From the NCBI RefSeq assembly GCF_012273895.1, contig NC_052110.1, forward strand, positions 1,612,001-1,676,000: a stretch of DNA of 64,000 nt, written 5' to 3'. The notes beneath the pieces are model-generated. The model saw only the letters and a list, made by a program, of their open reading frames with translations. It was not told where the DNA came from and did no database searches. The number at the start of each line of letters is the position of its first letter. Within the stretch, counting starts at the first letter, position 1. Position numbers and translations under genes: made by a program. Shown here in pieces: positions 48,927 through 60,582 of the stretch. The DNA comes from Zerene cesonia (lineage: Eukaryota; Arthropoda; Insecta; Lepidoptera; Pieridae).

Positions 48927-49137
48927 CGTCCCACTCTCACATCGTCTTGTTTCTTTATTTGTAATATAATATATTTCTGGTAAATATGAAGAGAAAATGG
49001 TTGTTCGTAAACACAATACTTAGCGTCATCATAATTGTGAAAGTTTTGAAAATATTTATCAAGTATTATATGACTTATTGTTTGCTTAAATCATAGTTAT
49101 TTCTCTAATTCTTGAATTTCAGCAAACGTTTCTTTTA

Positions 49138-49320
49138 AAAATTAAAAACTTTTCAACAGATTTTAAACGCGATTTATTCTTTGTATTATTAACCCGTAGT
49201 TTCGAACATTTTGTCAGTCTCCCCGTATAAAAAAATGAATAAATCGCGTTTAGAATCCGTTAAAAAGTTTTTAATTTCTAAATGTACAATACTCGCGTGA
49301 AATCAAACACAAGAAAATAC
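49138..49320. repeat. Diverged copy of the foldback element
   Basis: Arms with ATTAAAAACTTTTCAACAG on the left and CGTTAAAAAGTTTTTAATTT on the right enclose a longer centre than at 41.5 kb (with CCCGTAGTTTCGAACATT). The right flank has the same ACTCGCGTGAAATC block. Confidence 0.8.
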
Positions 49321-49896
49321 AAACATTTTTTTTTAAACCAATTAAATAAATTTAAGATAAATATAGCATTAATACTTTTGTACTTTTTAATGTATTATGT
49401 TTCTATATATCATATACTAATATTGTGTACTTAATCTATAGTTACATATTAATCTAGAACAAGGTCGTTAGTGCACATTGTTGTTCCTAGCAGCCAACTA
49501 ATGGATAACCAGTGATTTGCATCAAGCCGCTGTTGTGTTCTGCGTAATTTATTACGCTGGCTGATTTAATCTGTTGTTAAATTTTCATTTCATTTGGGAT
49601 TTTCATTATATTCGTTTTTGTTAATGGACGAAGGGCAAAGAAAAGGAGTGAAGCTCGAAGGAGCTCGAAGGAGGAGCACTAAGGTCCAACACAAAGCTTT
49701 AATAGGATTGTTTCTTTTTTGGGTTTAACACTCGATAACTCCGTTGGTTTTCAGCCAATTGACGTGATTGTGTTTGCGTTTGATTGCAAATTTGTGAATT
49801 TCGTGCCATTTTAAAATTGTACCTCACAATACAAGAAAGTGACTGTGGTATATGTTGAAAATAATTAGACATGTATAGTGCATGTATATAATAGAA

Positions 49897-50036
49897 ACGC
49901 CTAGCCTTTCGGCCACCCGTGATCCCGGTTAGGCAAGAAGCGCGGGTTCGAATCCCGCCCCGTGATCTATTTTTTTCTATTATTTCAAAAAAATTCTGAT
50001 TTATAAAAGCATTTCAATGCTATAAAACTAAAAATT
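49897..50036. mobile_element. Rearranged SINE (type A) with inverted head
   Basis: 49926-50036 reads in plus orientation: GGTTAGGCAAGAAGCGC, box B GGTTCGAATCC, CCGTGATC, then the tail ending CTATAAAACTAAAAATT. The first part of the head (box A side) lies at 49897-49925 on the opposite strand, abutting it head to head. This is the pattern expected from twin priming or a local inversion during retroposition. The tail runs into a 24-bp tandem repeat. Confidence 0.75.
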
Positions 50037-50041
50037 TAATA

Positions 50042-50130
50042 ATTAGACATTTTAGTGGAAAATAATTAGATATTTTAGTGGAAAATAATTAGATATTTTA
50101 GTGGAAAAAAATTAGATATTTTAGTATAAA
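50042..50130 (+). repeat. 24-bp tandem repeat, about four units
   Basis: Unit TTTTAGTGGAAAATAATTAG plus ATAT, repeated with small changes. It starts at the 3' end of the rearranged type A SINE and probably grew from the SINE tail. Confidence 0.85.
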
Positions 50131-52027
50131 TAATGAGATCCTTAGGATAGGAATCCTGATTATAAGGTAATTTGCCGCTTCTAGCGTGTTTTTTAATTTT
50201 TTTATGTCACAGCGGGCAACTGATGACTTATGGCAATTGTTAAGGTATAATGCGCACAATTTATATTTAAATGACGTTTTTCCTTTTTGCTCAACCATGA
50301 CCATATATTTCGAGTATACAAATACAAAGTTGCAGACCCCATCCATGGTCCACTTGACAGCAATTATCCCGTGGATGGGCGCGGAGCAAACTAATTCCGA
50401 TGTGTGCGTAATGTAATTGAATACTGGTAAGCGCTGATTGTTTGAAATTTGTTTGCAATAAGTGTTATTCGCAATATGCAGCCTACACTATATGAGAATT
50501 GTATGAATAAGACTGTGAATACACAGTCGCCGATTAAAAAATACATATTTTATGTTATATAAGGAAAAATTAAAAGCTCTAATTAAAGAATCAACATAAT
50601 TGTTTCCACTCTGATATACACTATACTCTGACAGAGTATTTATATTATAATATAATATAATATATTATATTATATTATTTATATTCAAATAAAAAAAATC
50701 GTCAAAATCGGTTCACCCTGACGAAAGTTCTGAGATAACAAACAAAATAATACAATCCAATCGGGAACCTCCTCCTACCAACCAGCCAACCTCCCTACTC
50801 CTTAGTTAGTCAGCTTTATGATATTTGTATAGATTATTTTTACCGCGTAAATTGACAACATTTTCCTAAAATGAACAGGATATTCTTCCTCTAATCTCCA
50901 AACAACATTATATCCACTAGATGTATCAGTGTACGCCGCAGTGTTGTGAGAAATCAAGCATTTTACTGTCCTTTGTCTTCTTAAATTGTCCGAGTAAGAC
51001 AACTCGTCGGTAGCAAGATATTCTCCGTACGGCGTGTATATTAGATCTTACCAATGATTAAATGAATATGTTTAAAATACACATTAATTTTACCAGTTAA
51101 ATAATTTGATATTATTTAAGTTCAAATAAAAGGTGAACTATAAATACAATAGTTAGAACATATTATACTGTAATTTAAGATGTAATGGAACGAGTGAATT
51201 AATGCTCGTTTTTGCTGAAGATAATATTTTAATATCAGGATCGTATTAAGTGTTCATATTTTGTCTGCATCTTACCTACCATATAAACCATGACATTCAA
51301 GATTGATTCGGATAGCACCTTTCAAAAGAGAAAATGAGCCTGCCCTTTGAAAACATTATAACAATTCAATTATTTTTTACGAAACAACAAATAACCTTTA
51401 AATTGTCAGAACTAGACCAAAATTAAATAGGACCGCATTAGACGCACATGGGACAGCTTTGAATTTAAAAAGGAATAAAAAATCTGTTCACCAAGTGAAA
51501 GCCGGCAACGCATTTGCAGCAGCCCTGCCACAGCATATATTCATGGGTGGTGGCTAACCATCAGGCGAACCACCGGCTACCCGCTTTTATATAAAAAAGT
51601 TTAGAGGTGATACACCGTGGAGCCATGGAGTTGCGAATTCGACCTTATTTTTGAGTTTGAGATTATTGAAAACATAAAAGATCATAAATTATTCATATAT
51701 AAAATACATTATCCGCAACCAAAATGACACTAGCATCACGGACGCTGTCAGTATCAGATTTTTGCAGAGCTCGTAAAGCGAGGTACGAACAGTCGTCCCG
51801 AGAAATGGGGTGGAAGCGAGAAATGTTTACTCACCAACTGCAATAAACCCGTTAATCTATCTGGTTAGCTTATTAGAACATTTTGGAAACTTCAACGGTA
51901 ATTTAGTATTGGGATTCTATGACATGTTTTTTGTTTATTTATCTAGCCTTTGTTATGGGAGGATTATATTTTCTTAACTACAAAGCACGTAGGTTGATGA
52001 ACGCGCTAGCCTCTAATCTCATGTTCT
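50131..52027. other. Intergenic before the tRNA gene
   Basis: No gene is visible. Contains an AT palindromic run at about 50641-50685 and the type D fragment at 51490. Frames at 50098-50416 lie on both strands of the same bases and show no domain. Confidence 0.5.
51490..51598 (-). repeat. Retroposon type D fragment
   Basis: GCCGGCAACGCATTTGCAG, ATTCATGGGTGGTGGC and ACCATCAGGCGAACCACC mark a minus-strand type D left end. Confidence 0.6.
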
Positions 52028-52140
52028 TCTGAACCGATTAGATTAAATTTGGTACAGAGATTTGTCCAAAGAAAGGACAAAAAATATTTTTTATGCCGGA
52101 AATCTCTCGGAAACGGGATCTACGTGAAGAAATTCCCAGG
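52028..52140 (+). repeat. Decayed relative of the 47.6-kb Helitron
   Basis: TTCTTCTGAACCGATTAGAT, GGTACAGAGATTTGTCC, GAAAGGACAAAAAATA and CGGAAATCTCTCGGAAACGG match blocks of the 47.6-kb element in order; the ends are gone. Confidence 0.65.
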
Positions 52141-52215
52141 ACCATTTCCTTTGACTTTGTCAAGTCTAATCGACTTAATAGATAATGTATTAGTATTTAA
52201 AACTGTCTAGACATA

Positions 52216-52298
52216 GTCAGGATGGCCGAGCGGTCTAAGGCGCTGCGTTCAGGTCGCAGTCCACTCTGTGGGCGTGGGTTCGAATCCCACTTCTGACA
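52216..52298 (+). tRNA. tRNA-Leu (anticodon CAG)
   Basis: A full cloverleaf can be drawn. The 5' acceptor strand GTCAGGA pairs with 3' TTCTGAC at 52291-52297 with one G-U, followed by discriminator A52298. Box A (TGGCCGAGCGG) and box B (GGTTCGAATCC) of the internal RNA polymerase III promoter are intact. The anticodon stem GCTGCG / CGCAGT-side encloses CAG at 52250-52252, which reads the leucine codon CUG. A long variable arm lies between the anticodon and T arms, as in class II tRNAs. There is no intron. Unlike the SINEs nearby it has a paired acceptor stem and no retroposon tail, so it is a real gene and not a tRNA-derived repeat. Confidence 0.95.
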
Positions 52299-52305
52299 AC
52301 AATAG

Positions 52306-52310
52306 TTTTT
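52306..52310 (+). terminator. RNA polymerase III T-run terminator
   Basis: A run of five T starts eight bases after the tRNA-Leu 3' end, at the usual distance and length for Pol III termination. Confidence 0.75.
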
Positions 52311-53172
52311 AACATTTTCTCTTTTATTTTATTGGCAATATTGATATTATTTATATAAATAATTAACAATTTTCTTATGCTTGATTTCTGACATTTTTAA
52401 TGAGATTTATTCATTATTTATCTCGACAATTCGAATATTCTGCGATCTGAGAAGTTACAATGTCGTCACGGTTATACGAAAATTGTTGTTCGTAAAATGA
52501 AAGAACTACTTCTGAATAAATGGTCTAATAAGTGTATTTTACATTCCTTAATATCTCCATTCAGTCATTTTAGGTTTAATTAACGGAAAAATTCCTTAAA
52601 TAAAAAAAAATTAAATTAAATATCAATTTTGTATACACATTTATTACGGATATTTTGTGAAAATGTGAAATTGGACGTTGATGTTATTAAAGCTTTATAA
52701 AATGTCATAAGGTCACGTTTTTTCTTATAAAGGTATATAAATTCAGATCACTGGTACATTTTTACGCAGATTGAGGTTCAAATTGCCTAAAACGAGTGGA
52801 AGTTTAAACTATTCGTAGGAGATATTGTTATTTTCAAATCAGCATAATACAAAAATTCGTCGTATCTATAGATACATCGAGATACATCTAGAACATTCGC
52901 TTCTCAAGTGGGAGGGACGTGCCACAATGATTAACTGCCTCTTGTTCAATGCTAATCGTGTGCTAAGTATTCCTTCTGATTTATGTCGCCAGATTAAAGT
53001 ATAATTATTTACTGTCAGATGCTAATTGCGACTGCTTATCTTTTGTGTTATCTGAGAAACTTTAAGTGATAGAATATTTTGGCGCTTTCATGATTATTTC
53101 ATAAGTTTTTGTCATTTTGTAAATAGATAGGGTGTGTAACATTAAAAAGAAACGGTCTTATATACCAAAGAT

Positions 53173-53232
53173 TAGCTTACAATAAGATTTTTTTGTATGT
53201 TACTAAAGGATAGCTTACAATAAGATTTTTTT
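53173..53232 (+). repeat. Short direct repeat, 22 bp, period 38
   Basis: TAGCTTACAATAAGATTTTT plus TT occurs at 53173-53194 and 53211-53232, a recent local duplication. Confidence 0.85.
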
Positions 53233-54491
53233 AGCAATTCAACTTGTCTCAATCTAGTGCTTTTGAGTTATCTGCAAATATCAAGTTTGATTCTAGCTAA
53301 TAAATATATTACAAATATGACCTAACGCGTTTGGCCTAAGGAACCTCAGGAAAACAAGTCCAGTATATTATTATTCCTCTGGGCTCTGGACAAAAAAATT
53401 CCATCATCACAAAAATATACGAGCGAAATGTGAGACGTACTGCGAAAACATTTCAACCAGATCATTAGCTAGTAATGATCAATCGACAGTCACCAGAACA
53501 AATTAATAGTTATCCAAGGTATCAATTTAAAAGGGTGTCGACACATCCGACTAAGATAGATGCCGGTGTACAGGAAAAGGAAATGGTGTTGGATCGTGCC
53601 CTTAACGGATTCATTTTTCACTGCGATGTGAATGGGCCTTAATGATGGTCTTAACAGATAATGATGTGTTTGTGCAGTTTTATTATGTTTGCTAGATGTG
53701 GTGTGATCTCTTTTTCATAAAGGGATAATGGATTTGTTTTTTATGTCGATGCATGTTGTTCAAAGTCAAGGTTAGGTTATGAGTTTTTTTATACATTGGC
53801 AGAGGTAAATTGAAAACCATATTATACCTCCAAAATAAAATAGAGAATAATGTTATTTAATATATTATGAAAACACAACAAATCTCGCTCAATCAACGCG
53901 CTAAATCAGTACTAAAATCATTATATACTTTAAATTATTTCTATGCTATAATACAGTTTTGTATCTGTAGTAAACATATATCGTATTTAAACTTCGTTTA
54001 AAGCATAACATTTACCCAAAATATCCCATTTATTAATTATTAGACCTGAGAATAAAATTAAGCTGTAAACTGCCTGAAACCTAACTTTAAACCTGCTTGA
54101 ACAATATGTATGTATAATTTATTTATTTTTATTTATTTATCTTTGGGAAACAAACAATACAATTATTCTTATAGATTATAGACATATACAATACACATAT
54201 CAGCAAAGTTTCCACTAAAAAATAATAACTCAAACTCTACCATTAATTCATTCAATTTGACTAAGAAACAATTAAAATCATCATAACATAATTTTACCAA
54301 TTACCATGGTTCACAAAACACTTTCTACATAATATAGGGCAATAAATATCAATAACTTTACAGAAGAACAACTAACGAGTCATACTGTCCTTAACAATGG
54401 GCTCTCGACGTAAGCCTCGACTTCTGTTACAGACCCAAGTGGTGGATAACAGTCATCATTAAGTGCGTCCATCTTTTGTCCATCTAATTGC

Positions 54492-54505
54492 GTTACCATG
54501 GCAAC
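54492..54505. promoter_or_regulatory. X-box-like palindrome (possible RFX site)
   Basis: GTTACCATGGCAAC fits the two half-sites of the X-box bound by RFX transcription factors (GTNRCC, a 0-3 base gap, RGYAAC). RFX factors drive genes of ciliated sensory cells in insects. No exon is seen beside it, so function is a guess. The surrounding 54.38-54.51 kb is more GC-rich than its flanks. Confidence 0.3.
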
Positions 54506-56446
54506 CGAGGGATTTACGATATCAATGGAAAAAATAATTACGGTATTATATTTTGATTGGACAGTTACGCACGGTCAAGCTTGCTGAAGAAATGGTTGAT
54601 TACTTGAAGTAAGAATATTCGTATTAGTTATATAATATAAGCTACCTATTTATTAATGAACGTTGGTAAGCATAATTTTTATCTAATTTATTCTAAATTT
54701 CTAAGCGACACTCATGTTTGAAATTTTGGTTACAAGCAGTTTGATTTTTTGCGTATTATTATATTCTTAATCTCCATTGAAACTTATCGAAATCGATTCA
54801 GTCAAAAAAGAAAACAACGACGTACTGTTTGGCATAACAACATCACTATTGAAATAATAGTTATCAAGGATTGTTTAAAAAAACGAGGAACCCTTGGATT
54901 TCATTAAAATTCGCACAGGTACTTCATCTTGAACCCAATTCAACTGTATTTTCACTAATTATACAAGACAAAAAGGCCACTCCATTAACAAAAAATTAAA
55001 GGAGACAAAATTATATTCCATTAACATAGAGATCACTTAACATCGTCCACGAATTTCGAAAACAATTTGACAGTGACAGCTTTTTGTACTCTGTGTTCCG
55101 TAGCTTTTAAAATTTTTATTTATAGTTTTTTTTTAATCTTTGAAATATGTTACCTTTAATTTCAATTTATCTAAATATAATAAATAAATTTAGTGTTGCC
55201 ATATAACTACTGCACAGAATGTACTAATACATACTAAAGATACATACAAAATGTACAATAGAATTCGTAATATTACTACCGCTTTACCTGGAATGGCTAA
55301 CATATAATAAAAGCAGCAGATACATTTCCAAACCTTTGAACAGACATATGGAAATCATCAAGCATAAAAATTTTTAGATAACTAAGCGATCCATTGCTTA
55401 GTTATTTAAAACCTAGACAAAAACCATACAAACACGACATCCGTATAGATAACAGACATACCAATATTAATGATCAATTTTGTGCGCGGTACCCTAAACC
55501 ACGAAAGGGGTTGTCGAGACAAAAAGATATTGTACTCGACCACACAATTGCACCGTAATACATACTCCAAGTGAATTTAATAGTAAAAAATCCAGAGTGG
55601 TCAGCGGACAAAGAAGTTGGTCGGGGCAATTTTCTACTTCATAGAAGTGCTGGATCATACCAGAATGTGAGTAAACTGTGATGCGGTAGTCAAGTAGTGT
55701 TTTGAGGATAAAGTTTGTGGCGATAGCTGTTTTCTGTATATTTCTCTTACATATATTACCAGATAGCGAATGTTTGGAATAACTAATTCTGCAAATGGGA
55801 ATACCAAAATTATATTTTAGTGATTACCGTTCAAGCAGTAACTATAACCACAGTAAATTATATTATATTCTCTCCTGCTAGGGATATTTTTATAAGATAT
55901 CAATAATTTCTGATTATATTATATTAAGCAAAGGTCTATAAAACAAAAATAATATGATCAAATTTGCTACAACCATTTAAAATAAAATGAAACACACACT
56001 TTTAACACAAAATAAAACCCCTCAGAATTCAAGAAATCTCACCTTGAATAAATAGCGCATCCACGCAAACCGACATTACCTAATCCTAGCATTTACAACG
56101 ATGCCCCACCGGTCATTGACTGCAAAGCGCAGAAAGTGCTGGAAACTTCACAAAGCTTGATCATAAACAAAAAACGAAAGAAACCGGTAATTCCCTTGTG
56201 CCGTGTATCCCTTTGATCGCGGTTTGTCTTTAGCGAGTTGAAAGTTGGCGAATGTTTTGGACAATACGTAAAAGGTAATGAAAAAATTGAAATTAAAATG
56301 TTTTGTAGATGATTAATTAATTATTCTGATCAATTTAAAACCGTGTTTTTGTTTGTTAATTAATTATAATGGGTAGTAATGGAGCTTGTGGACCAATACC
56401 TTAAACATTTGCAGAGGATGATAGTGCAAATGAATTAACAACATTA

Positions 56447-56640
56447 CTGGATAAGGAAAGGATTGGTGAAGGAATAAAGGAAAGGACTGGAAAGGGTAAG
56501 GGACAGGATAACGACTCCACAATACAGTAACATGCTACTGTTTCACGCCGATCTTTTGGGAGGTGTGGAATCTTGTCTGATGCGAGCTGGCCCAGTTCGT
56601 GTCAAAGCACGCTCGACTGACTCGCACGCTAGATACAAAT
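56447..56640 (+). mobile_element. Retroposon type D, 5'-truncated
   Basis: Contains the purine-rich GGAAAGGGTAAGGGACAGG and the right half (ACATGCTACTGTTTCACGCC, GAGCTGGCCCAGTTCG, GCTCGACTGACTCGC) of the type D element, in plus orientation. The left part with the TAAGCGATC block is absent. Confidence 0.65.
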
Positions 56641-57823
56641 CTAGTCCGAAACTGAACCAATTTGCACAAAAAGCTTATGAAGACAAAAAAAAACTTAAAC
56701 TTATAACTTATTCATGTTTCTGAAAAAAAGCAAGATTCCTTAATAATACTGAGTTACGAAAGTCTACCGCTTAACTTTTTTTGTTATTTCGGAGTTATCA
56801 GAAACATTAACTTCCTAATTTTTTTTAATACCACTAAGGCTCACTCTTAATGGTCTTACAAATTTACAAAAAAATAATGTATTTAGCATTAGTTAATATT
56901 ACGTCCATTACATCGGAAATTCCTTATTTTCAAAATTTAAAATATGACAATATCTTTATAGTTATAGGACCATAGGTCACGATAATTTTACTAAATGTTC
57001 TTAATTTAAAAATGGAAGAAACTATAAATAAGCAAATAATTTTCCGTAGGCACACTCGCCCAGATTCAACTAACTGCACGTGTAATCTTAAATAAATTGA
57101 GCTCGATAACGTACAAGTAACGCGCATTTACAAGTAAACGATAGTGATGTTTGTAAATAATGAAATAGGGAAAAATACAAGCCATTATTATTTACGAGTC
57201 GTGCTCTAGTGCCCACTCCATTGAACACGACCTGCGATTTTCCTCTGTATATAGGGTGTTCATTAATTTATGGATTATAATTGTGGATTTTATATGTACT
57301 TTTTGTGATTAACTAATTTGTGCCTAAAATCATTACGTTACATTTTACAATAAATATAATATTGTGTTTCGATAATTTGAGTTACTGTCGTATCGTATAT
57401 ACATATATTTAGTGACAAAAATCAATCATATTCTAAATACAATGATAACTTACAAGTTCATCTTTATTATTAAATTATGGAGGTAAAATTAAAATTGCAT
57501 TATAGAGCACCCTGTATACCAGACAAATTGAAAGCAATGAAGTCGAAAGCGTAAGTTCTCAATCATTCAACTTAACGACAATTGAGGAGAGGGGCTACCA
57601 TGGAACAGTAATCCTACGTTTTGGATAACCCCTATCGTTAGGGAAATGATGTTTTTGTTTTATTTGTATTAAATACACCTATTACGCGTATCTCACGCAA
57701 TATTATTCTTGATATAGGGTTGATTGACAATTTCTATGTTTATGTCAAGAAAAAGATAATAATATGCATAATGGTCTTCACCATAGAAATTCGTCACAAT
57801 TTGAGACACGATTTAAACTGTCA

Positions 57824-58011
57824 TCCTACTAATATTATAAATGCGAAAGTTTGTAAGGATGTGTGTGTGTTTGTTGCTCTTTCACGCAAAAACTGCTTAA
57901 CCGATTGGTACGTAGACAGCTGGACAACTGGAATAACATATAGGCAACTTTTTATCCCGATATTCCTACGGGATACGGACTTACGCGGGTGAAACCGCGG
58001 GGCGCAGCTAA
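57824..58011 (+). mobile_element. Non-autonomous Helitron, complete
   Basis: A57823 | TCCTACTAATATTATAAATG left end, ATTCCTACGGGATACGGAC inside, CGCGGGGCGCAGCTAA right end then T. The 3' end is CTAA, which still fits CTRR. Bases around the CAATGAAATTT block of other copies are deleted. The 90-residue frame that starts before it is not a gene. Confidence 0.87.
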
Positions 58012-58506
58012 TATTTCATAATTTCTGGTATGTGCATTATATTTTCCAACACGATTTAAAAATATACAATTTTGCTATAATATACATTAGCATTAGTATA
58101 TCAAACCAATGAAATACATTATTAAGAAATCACAAAAAACGACCAGGATTAAGTTAGAAATAGGGGCAACTATTGCATATGTACCATAAATAAACGAATA
58201 AAAATACCCCGTCCAAAACCCTCGAGTTTCCGACTCCGTGATCTGCGTATTTCACGTAGCAATAACAACTTAATAGTGTAAAAGCGAGCGAATTGTCGAC
58301 TAAGCCGACTAATGGCGAGTCTTAAACTATTTACGTACTTTTATGTCATCGTTTCCTTGTTCAATCGCAATTGTTTGTGTGGAAATCTGCTGTTTATATA
58401 GGTATATTATATCGAAGTAAAGAACAATATAACGAAATTGTTTCTTCTTATTATATACCATTTTTAATCGGTTATTTGAAATGAAATATAACGAATATTC
58501 TTATTT

Positions 58507-58848
58507 TGTGGTAGTCGAACACACTTCGGCACGAATTGGGCCGGTTCGCACCGGGGAAGTAAGTCACCCCCACAGAAGACCGGCGTGAAATAGCATACTG
58601 CTGTGTTTCGTTCGGTGAGTGGGGGAGCCGGAGTCCCATATCCTTTTCCTTACCCTTCCCATTCCTTTCCTTTATTCCTCTAATCAATTCTTTCCTAATC
58701 CCTTTCCAAATTGAAGTCGGCAATCCATTTGGAGAGGCGGAAGGTCAGCAAACCACGTTACGCCTCCCAAAGGTTCATGGGCGGTGGTAGCGCTTACCAC
58801 CAGGCGACCCACCAGCTTCATTGCAAATGGTGACATAAAAAAAAACTT
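58507..58848 (-). mobile_element. Retroposon type D, near full length, left arm of inverted pair
   Basis: Reads on the minus strand from GTCACCATTTGCAATG-side through GGTAAGCGCTACCACCG, a purine-rich stretch (AAGGGTAAGGAAAAGG), CACTCACCGAACG and ends at GTTCGACTACCAC. It lies about 80 bases from an inverted copy at 58.93 kb. The type occurs at least eight more times in the window as fragments. No protein is encoded. I cannot assign it to a named family. Confidence 0.75.
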
Positions 58849-58928
58849 CTCACAAACAATTGTCTGTTATGGGCATACATGAAGGATGTCGTCAACGTCG
58901 CTTCAGTGCAACCTTTATAATATATATA

Positions 58929-59247
58929 TTTTATGACATAGCGGGCAATTTAGCTGGTAGTTCGTCTGATAGTAAGCGATCGCCACCGCACCAACCATAC
59001 GCAGTGATAGTGCCTCTGCGAATGCGCTGCTCGCTTTATGGGGTAAGAAATAAGGGAAGGATTGACGACTGGAAAGAAGGAATGGATTGGACTGGGAAGG
59101 GTAAGAAAAAGGAAACGGGACTCCAGCTTCCCCACTCAGGAAATACAGTGGCATGCTACTATTTCAAGCCGGTTTTCTGAAGGGTCTGGTACGTCCCCCG
59201 GTGTGAGCTGGCCTTATCCGTGCCGAAGAGTGCTCGACTACCACATA
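58929..59247 (+). mobile_element. Retroposon type D, near full length, right arm of inverted pair
   Basis: Plus-strand copy: TATGACATAGCGGGCAA, AGTAAGCGATCGCCACCG, GCCTCTGCGAATG, the purine-rich GGGAAGGGTAAGAAAAAGG, CTTCCCCACTCAGG, and the end GTGCTCGACTACCACATA. It runs opposite to 58507-58848, so a transcript across both could fold into a long imperfect hairpin. Frames of 106, 79, 62 and 61 residues here come from the repeat. Confidence 0.75.
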
Positions 59248-59687
59248 TAGAAAACGATATTTCGGACACCACTTTTAATAGCTTTCAGCATATTTAACAG
59301 TTAAAATTTAGAATTATAGAAATAAAACACAGAACACTTGAAGTAGTCAATAACAATTCAACATTTCATATTCACATTCGACTATAACCTGCATTTCTCT
59401 ATTACAGATAAGACTTACAACTGTTTTTCGTCTAAGCATAAAAGCTCATTATCTGATTAATTTCTTTTCCATTTTTACTTTAATTATGTTCATGTTTTTA
59501 AATCCCATTAAAACATTTAAAAACAAAAAATCTTATTTATTCATCTCTGGTAACAGACAGTATTTATTATATCTTATCGACATACATACCAATATAATAA
59601 TTTTTAGCTATATCTAAGACACTAATTCTAGTTGTTCTCGAGTCTAACGTGTTTGCTCTTACGTTTTTATAAAATGTTAAAATAAAA

Positions 59688-59858
59688 TCCTACTAATATT
59701 ATAAATGCGAAAGTTTTGTGTGTTCTTGTTGCTCTTTCACGCAAAAACTCCTGGACCGATTGCAATGAAATTTGGTACGTATACATATAGGCAACTTTTT
59801 ATCCCGATATTCCTACGGGATACGGACTTACGCGGGTAAAACCGCGGGGCGCAGCTAG
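59688..59858 (+). mobile_element. Non-autonomous Helitron, complete but internally deleted
   Basis: A59687 | TCCTACTAATATTATAAATG ... CGCGGGGCGCAGCTAG | T59859. The middle block with GACAGCTGGACAACTGG is shorter than in other copies. About 720 bases upstream of the receptor start codon. Confidence 0.88.
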
Positions 59859-60582
59859 TATTAAAATAATCACGTTTGTCAATCTTAAAATCAAATGGTT
59901 AACGAATTATTAATGTGGAGAGACTGTTGTTGTATTTATATTTCAAAACCTTTGATATTCTGTGAACAGTAAAGGTCTTTGTGAGTGCGGCGGTTGGTTC
60001 ATGTCAATTCAATATGAATTTGTAAAGGTGGAAATAGACGAATTCATGGTATGGTGGTTGTAGTTAGTACTTTTTGTAGTTAATATTTACTAAGATTCCA
60101 TGTTACCCGAGGCTATATGTTTATTCAGAAGTAAAAGACTTTTTAGCGGATTTTAAACGTGATTTCCCGACGTTTTACGCGACCACGGTAAAAACTCAAT
60201 TGTTTGCAAATATTTCATTCGTTCATTTATCTATTAATTTACTGTTTATTCGTAACAAGTAGAACGTCGATACGTTTAGCATTATGAGCCTAAATATTCG
60301 TTGTAGATTAAAGCTTCGTTTATTTTCTTTTATGAAACGTCATTGTATTACCTTAATTTGGTGTGAACTTTAAATACCTGGAGAGATATCGGACGCAACT
60401 TAAAGAAATTGACGTACGTAATAAATATTTTACATTTAAAATACAGTACCCTAAACGAGAATACGCAACTGCAAGTTTTGGTAGTAAACTGAAATTGTAT
60501 TGACAAACGGTTCCTAAATCGCTTTGACGTTGCTTTGCTGGCCGGTCCCCAATTAATTTGTAAATCCTAATTATTTGAAACA
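59859..60582. other. 5' flank of the receptor gene
   Basis: Between a complete Helitron and the receptor ATG. Contains the partial foldback copy at 60126-60190. The antisense 76-residue frame at 60583-60353 has no motif. No certain promoter elements. Confidence 0.5.
60126..60190 (+). repeat. Partial copy of the foldback element near the receptor gene
   Basis: GACTTTTTAGCGGATTTTAA then ACGTGATTTCCCGACG is one arm only, joined to CCCGACGTTTTACGCGACC. It lies about 400 bases upstream of the receptor ATG. Confidence 0.6.

Larger units (their letters stand above)
52311..56446. other. Intergenic after the tRNA gene
   Basis: No gene is visible. Holds the 53173 duplication, the X-box-like site at 54492 and a 10-bp stem-loop ATAACTAAGC/GCTTAGTTAT at 55378-55405. 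A GC-richer patch at about 56090-56240 has no recognised content. Confidence 0.5.

Noticed and set aside
48666..49016. 116-residue minus-strand ORF
   Set aside because: Lies in the type C SINE and overlaps two other frames from the same repeat.
57720..57992. 90-residue plus-strand ORF
   Set aside because: Most of it is Helitron sequence; no domain.
58860..59250. Cluster of ORFs of 61-106 residues on both strands
   Set aside because: All fall in the type D retroposon; the mirrored frames come from its purine-rich core.
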